Source: Liolophura sinensis (taxonomy: Eukaryota; Mollusca; Polyplacophora; Chitonida; Chitonidae). From it: DNA of 64,000 nucleotides. Every line of letters begins with the position of its first letter. Within the stretch, counting starts at the first letter, position 1. Below the pieces are notes generated by a model. The model did no database searches and was not told where the DNA came from. It saw only the letters and a list, made by a program, of their open reading frames with translations. The stretch covers positions 54,220,046-54,284,045 of the forward strand of contig NC_088302.1 of the NCBI RefSeq assembly GCF_032854445.1, read 5' to 3'. Below, one piece after another: positions 57,301 to 64,000 of the stretch. The translations under genes and the position numbers were made by a program.

Positions 57301-60219
57301 AGTCGTTGCAGGTATGTTGTCACACTGTCTTTCTGTGTCAAACCTTTAATGGCCTTTTTGCTTAACTTTTTTTTCTAATTATTTCGGGTATGTCACCACA
57401 TTATATTTCTGTTCTAGACCTGTCCTAAGGCTGACATTTAGCGTCTCTGACGGCGTCGTGACATTTTGTCCATGTAACACGTTTATCGAAAAGGCCAACC
57501 TGTCAAAATGCCAAGAGATTTTAGTATTTTGGCTTAATTCACCTCATTTCGGTTTTGTCGCCACATTACTTCCTTGTACAAGGCCCATTACACACTTTTT
57601 CTGGCCGTTTGGCTTAACATCTCATTCTAATCATTTCCGTCATGTCGTCATGGCTTTTGCAGCAGGTATGGTGCTCCAGATATTCGCAATTAATCATAAA
57701 ATCGTTTAGTACCGTAATAGATAAAACTAATTCGTGTGAATAAAATGGTAGGTTTAACCATTTCGTGTTGTAATATTTCATTAGCATCCATTACCACTCT
57801 GGTCAAAGTTTTTTGTTTTCAGGCGTAAATCGAGGTTTTTTTTTCTTTTTCATTCTATTTTTTTTTATTTGAGTCTGCACATTAGTCTGACTTTGCTGAC
57901 ACCAGCCCGACTAATATACTCTGCCTTCAGTCCTTAGGGGGATTCCTTATCCTGACTATACTGACACCAGCCCGACTAATGTACTCTGCCTTCAGTCCTT
58001 AGGGTGACACCTTACCTTGACTATACTGACACCAGCCCGACTAATATACTCTGCCTTCAGTCCTTAGGGTGACACCTTACCCTGACTATACTGACACCAG
58101 CCCGACTAATATACTCTACCTTCAGTCCTTATGGTGACACCTTACCTTGACTATACTGACACCAGCCCGACTAATATACTCTGCCTTCAGTCCTTAGGGT
58201 GATTCCTTATCCTGACTATACTGACACCAGCCCGACTAATGTACTCTGCCTTCAGTCCTTATGGTGACACCTTACCCTGACTATACTGACACCAGCCCGA
58301 CTAATATACTCTGCCTTCAGTCCTTATGGTGACACCTTACCTTGACTATACTGACACCAGTCCGACTAATATACTCTGCCTTCAGTCCTTAGGGTGATTC
58401 CTTATTCTGACTACACTGACACCAGCCCGACTAATGTACTCTGCCTTCAGTCCTTATGGTGACACCTTACCTTGACTATACTGACACCAGCCCGACTAAT
58501 ATACTCTGCCTTCAGTCCTTAGGGTGATTCCTTTTCCTGACTATACTGACACCAGCCCGACTAATATACTCTGCCTTCAGTCCTTATGGTGACACCTTAC
58601 CTTGACTATACTGACACCAGCCCGACTAATATACTCTGCCTTCAGTCCTTAGGGTGATTCCTTATCCTGACTATACTGACACCAGCCCGACTAATGTACT
58701 CTGCCTTCAGTCCTTATGGTGACACCTTACCTTGACTATACTGACACCAGCCCGACTAATATACTCTGCCTTCAGTCCTTAGGGTGATTCCTTATCCTGA
58801 CTATACTGACACCAGCCCGACTAATATACTCTGCCTTCAGTCCTTAGGGTGATTCCTTATCCTGACTATACTGACACCAGCCCGACTAATGTACTCTGCC
58901 GTCAGTCCTTATGGTGACACCTTACCTTGACTATACTGACACCAGCCCGACTAATATACTCTGCCTTCAGTCCTTAGGGTGATTCCTTATCCTGACTATA
59001 CTGACACCAGCCCGACTAATATACTCTGCCTTCAGTCCTTAGGGTGATTCCTTATCCTGACTATACTGACACCAGCCCGACTAATATACTCTGCCTTCAG
59101 TCCTTATGGTGACACCATACCCTGACTATACTGACACCAGCCCGACTAATGTACTTTGCCTTCAGTCCTTATGGTGACAACTTACCTTGACTATACTGAC
59201 ACCAGCCCGACTAATATACTCTGCCTTCAGTCCTTATGGTGACACCTTAACCTGACTATACTGACACCAGCCCGACTAATATACTCTGCCTTCAGTCCTT
59301 AGGGTGATTCCTTATCCTGACTATACTGACTTCAGCCCGACTAATATACTCTGCCTTTAACCTCATGGTGACACCATATCCTGACTTTACTGACACCAGT
59401 CCAACTAATATACTGTCCTTTAATTCTTATTGTGACATCTTATCCTGACTATACTGGCATCAGTTCAACTAATATACTCTACTTTTAACCTCATGATGAC
59501 ACCTTATCCTGTCTATACTGACATCAACAAGGCTAATATACTCTGCATTTGAACCTATGGTCACACCTTAACCTGACTATACTGACACCAGCCCGACTAA
59601 TGTACTCTGCCATCAGCCCTTATGGTGACACTTTATCCTGACCATGCTGACACCAGCCCGACTAATATACTCTGCCTTCAGTCCTTATGGTGACACCTTA
59701 CCCTGACTATACTGACACCAGCCCGACTAATATACTCTGCCTTCAGTCCTTATAGTGACACCTTACCCTGACTATACTGACACCAGCCCGACTAATATAC
59801 TCTGCCTTCAGTCCTTATGGTGACACCTTATCCTGACTACTATACTCTGCTTTTAATTCTTATTCTGACACCTTACCCTGACTATACTGACACCAGCCCG
59901 ACTAATATACTCTGCCTTCAGTCCTCATGGTGACACCTTAGTCTGACTTTACTGACACCAGCCCGACTAATATACTCTGCCTTTAACCTCATGGTGACAC
60001 CTTAGTCTGACTTTACTGACACGAACCCGACTAATAAAAACTGAATCCTTATGATGACACCCACGTGAGTATATGGATACCGAAATATCAAGTTTTGAAG
60101 TATTAGGTAAGACCTGTCTCGAAATTGGGTAATTGCCCCTCGTTTAGGCATATTAGAGCAGTGCCCATTTGTAGGGTCATCAATACCTTATTTGAATACG
60201 CAATAAACAGTTTGTTTTT

Positions 60220-60253
<34 letters not shown>

Positions 60254-61918
60254 GAATACTCGCCCCTGCTATTACTTGTGTCCTCAGTAATACACGCGGT
60301 ATGTGGGAAGCCATTCGGATGAGCGGTTGTAGAGAAAAGCCAAGGCCAGACAGACAAACTTATCTACTGCCATATAGTTACAGATCACACAGAGAATAAG
60401 AGAGCTTCTTCCCCGAGGTGGTTAGCGTGCCAGCGCGGCAGAATTGTCCAGGAACTAGACACCAACGAGGTGGCTGTGAGATCAATTCTCATTCTCTTCC
60501 CGGTTTCCGCCTACCTTAATGCTGGACGCCGTCGTATAAGTGAATAAATGAATGAACGGTTATGGCTTAACCCCACGTCAGCAATGTTACAGCCATATCT
60601 CGGAACGGTTATGGCTTAACGCCACGTCAGCAATGTTGCAAACATATCTCGGAACGGTTATGGCTTAACGCCACGTCAGCAATGTTGCAGCCATATCTCG
60701 GCGATTGTATAAGTGAATAAATGAATGAACGGTTATGGCTTAACGCCACGTTAGCAATGTTGCAGCCATATCTCGGCGATTGTATAAGTGAATAAATGAA
60801 TGAACGGTTATGGCTTAACGCCACGTCAGCAATGTTGCAGCCATATCTCGGCGATTGTATAAGTGAATAAATGAATGAACGGTTATGGCTTAACGCCACG
60901 TCAGCAATGTTGCAGCCATATCTCGGAACGGTTATGGCTTAACGCCACGTCAGCAATGTTGCAGCCATATCTCGGAACGGTTATGGCTTAACGCCACGTC
61001 ACCAATGTTGCAGCCATTTCTCGGAACGGTTATGGCTTAACGCCACGTCAGCAATGTTGCAGCCATATCTCGGAACGGTAATGGCTTAACGCCACGTCAG
61101 CAATGTTGCAGCCATATCTTGGAACGGTAATGGCTTAACGCCACGTCAGCAATGTTGCAGCCACATCTCGGAACGGTTATGGCTTAACGCCACGTCAGCA
61201 ATGTTGCAGCCATATCTCGGAACGGTTATGGCTTAACGCCACGTCAGCAATGTTGCAGCCATATCTCGGAACGGTAATGGCTTAACGCCACGTCAGCAAT
61301 GTTGCAGCCATATCTCGGAACGGTTATGACGTAACGCCACGTCAGCAATGTTGCAGCCATATCTCGGCGATTGTATAAGTGAAAAATTCTTGACCAAGGC
61401 GCAAAAAGACCAATTAAATTAATGAATAATATATAGATAATAACAGCTTACTTACCTAGGTCTCTACGATTCCTTTGGTAAGGGGGTGGAGGAACGCACA
61501 TTAATGGTGTGTCTGGAAGCTGCGAAAAGCGTTCAAAAGACGGATCTGGGAAATCAGGGAGATCCTCACGGGGAATGTTGTCTGTTCGTTCTGATCGGCT
61601 GCTCCCTTCGATTCGCTGATGATCTCCATGCTGCCGGTCTGTCACCACCTGACTTTCTGAATTTGTGGGTAGGTTTTGTTTGAAAGTTGAACTAAATCTT
61701 GAATCTCCTCTCTCAGATCTTGCTGGCAAATGTTCAGATGTTTCGTCGGAAACAGACCTTAAAGTTTCACTGCCACTCCTACCAGGGTTGTTCAAAGCCT
61801 CACGTCGAGCGTGGTCCAAGTCTTGTCCAAGTAAGCCCGCCGCGGGAATCGCCGCAACGATCAGGCTAAGAGCCATTGTTGAAAAAACAATTTTCGTGCG
61901 TTCTTTCATTTTCGGCAC
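45303..61918 (-). CDS. Secreted protein, paralogue of gene A (gene B, 3' end not resolved)
   Basis: Exons on the minus strand: 61918-61456, 52304-52120 and 45469-45303, with GT/AG borders and phases 1, 0, 2, exactly as in gene A. Exon 2 is 185 bp in both genes. Exon 1 encodes a signal peptide (IVFSTMALSLIVAAIPAAG), then LLGQDLDHARREALNN (compare GLFWQDLDGAR in gene A), then a Ser/Arg/Glu/Pro-rich stretch unlike gene A. Exon 2 encodes CEWRIVFKAVANNGR and LVYRDSSILDTWDSH. Exon 3 encodes VKMEIFLRGDRKLWMMYNGL, GSTLTSWMDRERE and FENQ. The introns are about 9.2 and 6.7 kb and hold satellites and an LTR element. No counterpart of exon 4 was found, so the gene may continue beyond what I can recognise or be broken. 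Exon pairing over such distances rests on phase, order and homology. Confidence 0.72.
46060..46460. repeat. 50-bp minisatellite, about 7 copies, abutting an LTR
   Basis: GACTGGTATCTGGTCACACG TGAGCGGGGAAACAGCGCCT repeats at 46161, 46211, 46261, 46311, 46361 and 46411, exactly 50 bp apart. Each has CACACGTGAG. It joins the truncated 5' LTR near 46464. Confidence 0.95.
46464..46684 (+). repeat. 5' LTR, truncated
   Basis: Matches 51130-51353 closely (TTATGGTGCCTTATGTTTGA, TTGGTCGTCTGGCATTTTGG). The upstream 400 bp of the LTR is missing and replaced by the 50-bp minisatellite. Confidence 0.88.
46688..46705 (+). other. Primer binding site of the LTR element
   Basis: TGGTGCCGTGACCAGGAT starts three bases after the 5' LTR. 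TGG is the complement of a tRNA 3' CCA end. The priming tRNA was not identified. Confidence 0.65.
46814..47671 (+). pseudogene. gag-like region of LTR element
   Basis: Broken frames encode DMSLTAEICRLEGVIP, then EPDKFDGFSVAWKDYI, YRELKSLLVDRFDPKERE and, after stops, MKEHITLEAAITHAVEYETV. The pattern PDKFDG...W...L...RF(D/G)P is typical of gypsy-type capsid regions. No intact CCHC zinc knuckle was seen. Confidence 0.6.
47790..48800 (+). pseudogene. Reverse transcriptase and RNase H relic
   Basis: RT motifs: FSTHKGLFQCKGMPFGLCSA at 48109-48168, then in a shifted frame CYLDDIIVFGRSFGQ, which keeps the YLDD catalytic motif. Homology then jumps to RGFLGCRRFIPSFATVANPL, so roughly 70 codons are deleted. 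The RNase H start (LDTNASATGIGVALSQVQ) lies near 48475. A short internal duplication (AGATCTTGTCTAAGGATATT against AGATTTTGTCTCAGGATATT) lies at 48005-48075. Confidence 0.78.
48962..50080 (+). pseudogene. Integrase of LTR element, nearly intact
   Basis: The first frame (48962-49369) ends with the HHCC zinc domain: HTSGHLGRNRTLRSIRQRIF and CDLCAR. A stop at 49367 separates it from the catalytic core in the frame ending at 50078, with LDRIALDILE (first Asp), QIHTDQGIYES (second Asp) and GLVERMNRTLLQ (Glu) giving the DDE triad. The C-terminal part continues to WPTS. It is the best preserved part of the element. Confidence 0.85.
50047..50365 (+). pseudogene. C2H2 zinc-finger reading frame 3' of integrase
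   Basis: Overlapping the integrase end is a frame with VCPVPGCGDHFYTSKNRIFR then HWKLVH, a C2H2 finger (C-x4-C-x12-H-x4-H style). After a frame change near 50250 a second finger follows: FQCPLCGFQNPRRNQEKRHL with IRGH. An additional frame (50370-50630) follows before the 3' LTR. A third gene with paired zinc fingers is not part of the standard gag-pol layout. Its role is unknown; nucleic-acid binding is inferred. Confidence 0.6.
50715..50732 (+). other. Polypurine tract of the LTR element
   Basis: AAGAGGAGGGGAG directly precedes the TGTAGGGG start of the 3' LTR. Confidence 0.65.
50733..51353 (+). repeat. 3' LTR, full length
   Basis: Begins TGTAGGGGAAGGG and ends TTGCCTCCCGTTACA (TG...CA). 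An AATAAA signal occurs in TTAATTTAATAAATTTCAG near 51200. Confidence 0.82.
52563..52790. repeat. Dispersed repeat, second family, copy 2
   Basis: See 39000-39200. This copy adds TATGCTGACACCGGATCGAC CAGTTCTTGC at its right part, which I recall from the same mollusc repeat family. Confidence 0.55.
53395..54730. repeat. 39-bp minisatellite, about 25 copies, with 234-bp higher-order repeat
   Basis: Unit TGTCCCACGTGTGTAGTCCT GACTTTTGTAAAAAGAATA (39 bp). The variant cluster beginning AAAAAGTTCCATGG recurs at 53538 and 53772, that is 234 bp or six units apart. Units decay after about 54330. The 39-bp period (13 codons) keeps frames open on both strands (up to 343 residues); not genes. Confidence 0.95.
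54765..55635. repeat. 46-bp minisatellite, about 18 copies
   Basis: Unit GGTCACGCACTGAGTGCTCT AGTCTCGCTCGCTCTGTTTG GGTGGC. Variants (CTTGTTGCG for CTAGTCTCG; CACACAC for CACGCAC) alternate along the array. Confidence 0.95.
55640..57880. other. Gene-free; weak diverged repeats
   Basis: No gene recognised. A degenerate interspersed-repeat tail lies at about 55725-55766 (GAAATATTCTTGAAACCACA, then AATAAAATATATAAATAA). Segments near 57222 and 57447 are related (GTCGTGACATTTT...CCAACCTGT). Confidence 0.45.
57890..60045. repeat. 65-bp satellite array, about 33 copies
   Basis: Unit ACCAGCCCGACTAATATACT CTGCCTTCAGTCCTTAGGGT GATTCCTTATCCTGACTATA CTGAC (65 bp; starts at 57901, 57966, 58031...). Two main variants (GGGTGATTCCTTATCCTG and ATGGTGACACCTTACCTTG) tend to alternate. 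The right end, after about 59350, is diverged. It lies in the first intron of gene B. Confidence 0.96.
60219..60252. repeat. Poly(T) run of about 34 bp
   Basis: Uninterrupted T tract after TTTGTTTTTG. Could be the antisense poly(A) tail of a retroposed sequence, but no source is evident. Confidence 0.8.
60405..60548 (+). mobile_element. SINE head and core, tail displaced by a satellite
   Basis: GAGGTGGTTAGCGTGCCAGC, GGTTTCCGCCTACCTTAATG and GACGCCGTCGTATAAGTGAA match the SINE in sense orientation. The expected TATTCTTGAGTACGGCG tail is not here but appears, altered, at 61360-61430 after the 49-bp array. Confidence 0.7.
60550..61375. repeat. 49-bp minisatellite, about 15 copies, some with SINE tail insert
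   Basis: Unit GGAACGGTTATGGCTTAACG CCACGTCAGCAATGTTGCAG CCATATCTC. Three longer units add CGATTGTATAAGTGAATAAA TGAATGA, which is SINE 3' sequence. Confidence 0.95.
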
Positions 61919-62524
61919 TATTTGCTTTCAAAGCAACTTATAAAATTAACATATGTTTATACAGCTGCGTGTTTTAATAGAATGAAAACCATATTCAAAA
62001 AAGAGCTTCCATTTATACGTGAAGGATTGAAGTGAAGTTTGATATGAGTCATTCCGTAATAGGGTTCATGTAGTGTGGAGATGACAGTTATGTTGACAAT
62101 TATCTTCACTGGTTGTGCAGCCGTTCAAGACTTGTTTATCCATAGCAAAGTATGTTTTGCATAGAACAGAAATATAACAGCCACACTATGCTGTCTGATT
62201 GTTGAAAGTAAAATGTAAATGAGTGAGTGAGTGAAGTTATGAATTTGGCGTCTTCCAAGTCCTGAAAAGGGATGCTGCACGCCACACTTAACTGCAAGAG
62301 TAAATCTACACTACATAATTAGCGATAACACTCAAATAAACTGGATGAAGATTAGGACGACTCAAAATCGCCTTGAATTAACAATAAACTTGTCCACTCC
62401 ATTGAAAACTTTAACTCTGTTCCGCAGAGAACACAGAACTGCCTGTGATGTGTGCTGAAAAATGCCATAATGTCTTAGCTTTGCAAATATAGGAGTTCTG
62501 ACTAGATCATATCTGGGACATAAA

Positions 62525-63020
62525 GACTTATTTTAAAAAGAGACCGAAAGAGAAAAACTGGAATAGCATAAATACTTATTTAAAATAGAGACAGAAAGAG
62601 AAAAACTGGAATAGCATAAATACTTATTTAAAATAGAGACAGAAAGAGAAAAACTGGAATAGCATAAATACTTATTTAAAAAAGAGGCAAAAAGAGAAAA
62701 ACTGGAATAGCACAAATTCTTATTTAAAATAGAGACAGAAAGAGAAAAACTGGAATAGCATAAATACTTATTTAAAAAAGAGGCAAAAAGAGAAAAACTG
62801 GAATAGCATAAATACTTATTTAAAAAAAGAGACAGAAAGGGAAAAACTGGAATAGCATAAATACTTATTTAAAAAAGAGACAGAAAGAGAAAAACTGGAA
62901 TAGCATAAATACTTATTTAAAAAAGAGACAGAAAGAGAAAAACTGGAATAGCATAAATACTTATTGAACAAAGAGGCAAAAGGGAAAAAATGGAATAGCA
63001 TAATTACTTATTTAAACAAG
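62525..63020. repeat. 48-49-bp A-rich minisatellite, about 10 copies
   Basis: Unit AATAGCATAAATACTTATTT AAAAAAGAGACAGAAAGAGA AAAACTGG. Short minus-strand frames (YLCYSSFSLSVS repeats) follow from the unit; not genes. Confidence 0.94.
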
Positions 63021-63819
63021 AGGGAGAAAGAGAACTAAAGCATTAATTTGATGGGGTAAATTCACGTGAATGAATGACTTCCTAAGGGATTAGGGGATTT
63101 AGGGAAGATAATACTGAAGGGAATCTCTAGGCATGCACTTCATTTTTCTCACAAACGTTTTATCCAATAGACGCTTGCACAGTGTATGGACGAAGACCCA
63201 AGAAAGCATCCATTATTCGAAAAATTACACATGCAAATTAGGCAATGATGACGCCATGTATATTTTCTGGTGAACTAGTATATTAACTAGTGAATGAATA
63301 ATAAACAGAGTACAGTTATACTATCTACATTGTTTCGCAAATATGAGTATTTGTCAACCAGTGCAAGGATTGTACATTATACAAATCCTGAGTCCTAAAC
63401 AACAACTTCAATGTGTACTACGCTATCGACGTGGTTCAATCTATTCCTTCATGATTGTAATTTTTGGACATCCTTAAAAACGACAATGCCTTCAAGATGC
63501 GCCCAATAGCATTTTACTGCTGACGTCAAGAAGAAAAGAAGAAGAAAAAAATAGCTAGAAAATCCTCTGCTTTCTTGACATCTAACAATGACATCTAAAC
63601 CTAACCTGAACTCTTTAGTTGGGACAAAATAACGAAGTCGCTCAGCGCTTTACATCTCGCATGAACCTCTGATGGTAGTTTTAAGGCATTTAACATGGAA
63701 CTGACAAAAGCCTTTAACACTGCTTGTGCGTATTATTGTAAACTGAAGCATGAAGAACTTAGAAGAAAAGACAGCACCAGACCAAATGTACATGTGCACG
63801 GATAAATTAAGTTTTTTTT

Positions 63820-63893
63820 TACTTATTTATTTGATTGGTGTTTTACACCGTACTTAAGAATATTTCACTTATACGACGGAGAAAAGAATTCTT
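63820..63893 (-). mobile_element. SINE 3'-end fragment
   Basis: TTATTTATTTGATTGGTGTT, ACACCGTACTTAAGAATATT, TCACTTATACGACGG in antisense; homology stops there. Confidence 0.8.
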
Positions 63894-64000
63894 TTCCGCA
63901 TTCTTGTACAGTTAACTGCTTTAAAATTTCACCATGTCTTGCAGCCAGTAACCAATGGCCATATTCAGAAAATTTTGAATAAGTGAATTTTATATTTGTT

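Noticed and set aside
57890-60045. CRISPR-like array
   Set aside because: Units are contiguous tandem repeats without unique spacers, and the window is eukaryotic.

Overview
This is a metazoan genomic window, most likely from a mollusc or another lophotrochozoan. The signs are interrupted genes with GT-AG introns, AT-rich non-coding DNA, many tandem repeats, a tRNA-derived SINE family whose core I associate from memory with gastropod and bivalve genomes, and an invertebrate Cys-loop channel. There is no sign of bacterial organisation. The species cannot be named from the sequence alone.

Real genes. (1) A minus-strand gene with exons at 3794-3302, 2914-2730, 2139-1982 and 1084-900 encodes a secreted protein. 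It has a signal peptide, a Tyr/Pro/His/Gly-rich first exon and a conserved downstream domain, and it runs off the left side. (2) A paralogue on the minus strand has exons at 61918-61456, 52304-52120 and 45469-45303. Exon phases are the same and exon 2 has the same length, but the introns are very large and filled with satellites and an LTR retrotransposon. (3) A plus-strand Cys-loop ligand-gated anion channel of glycine/glutamate-receptor type has seven exons between 22875 and 27881, with the signal-peptide exon not found. (4) A small duplicated secreted-peptide-like locus lies at 4.77-5.09 kb and again at about 6.02-6.58 kb.

Mobile DNA. A 4.4-kb DNA transposon (17727-22158) has terminal inverted repeats of about 260 bp, a probable 3-bp target duplication and a decayed, spliced gene of a family I know only as uncharacterised. 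Two degenerate minus-strand Penelope-like elements are present (about 5.19-7.38 kb and 29.7-31.85 kb); the second has a GIY-YIG endonuclease domain N-terminal to the reverse transcriptase, as in the Naiad/Chlamys clade. A decayed Ty3/gypsy-type LTR element (46464-51353) carries an extra zinc-finger reading frame after its integrase. About eleven SINE copies or fragments and a second dispersed repeat are scattered through the window, and there is a short recombinase-like gene relic near 9.8 kb.

Tandem repeats. At least two dozen unrelated arrays (unit sizes 4 to 98 bp) occupy, by hand sum, about 15 kb. The largest are a 78-bp array (40.5-43.2 kb), a 65-bp array (57.9-60.0 kb) and a 23-bp array (28.3-29.5 kb). 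Most of the long open reading frames in the window are products of these arrays. Three unrelated arrays each carry the CACGTG palindrome in nearly every unit.

Stretches such as 10.0-14.8, 15.1-16.9, 36.0-37.0, 38.1-39.0 and 55.6-57.9 kb hold nothing I can recognise as a gene.
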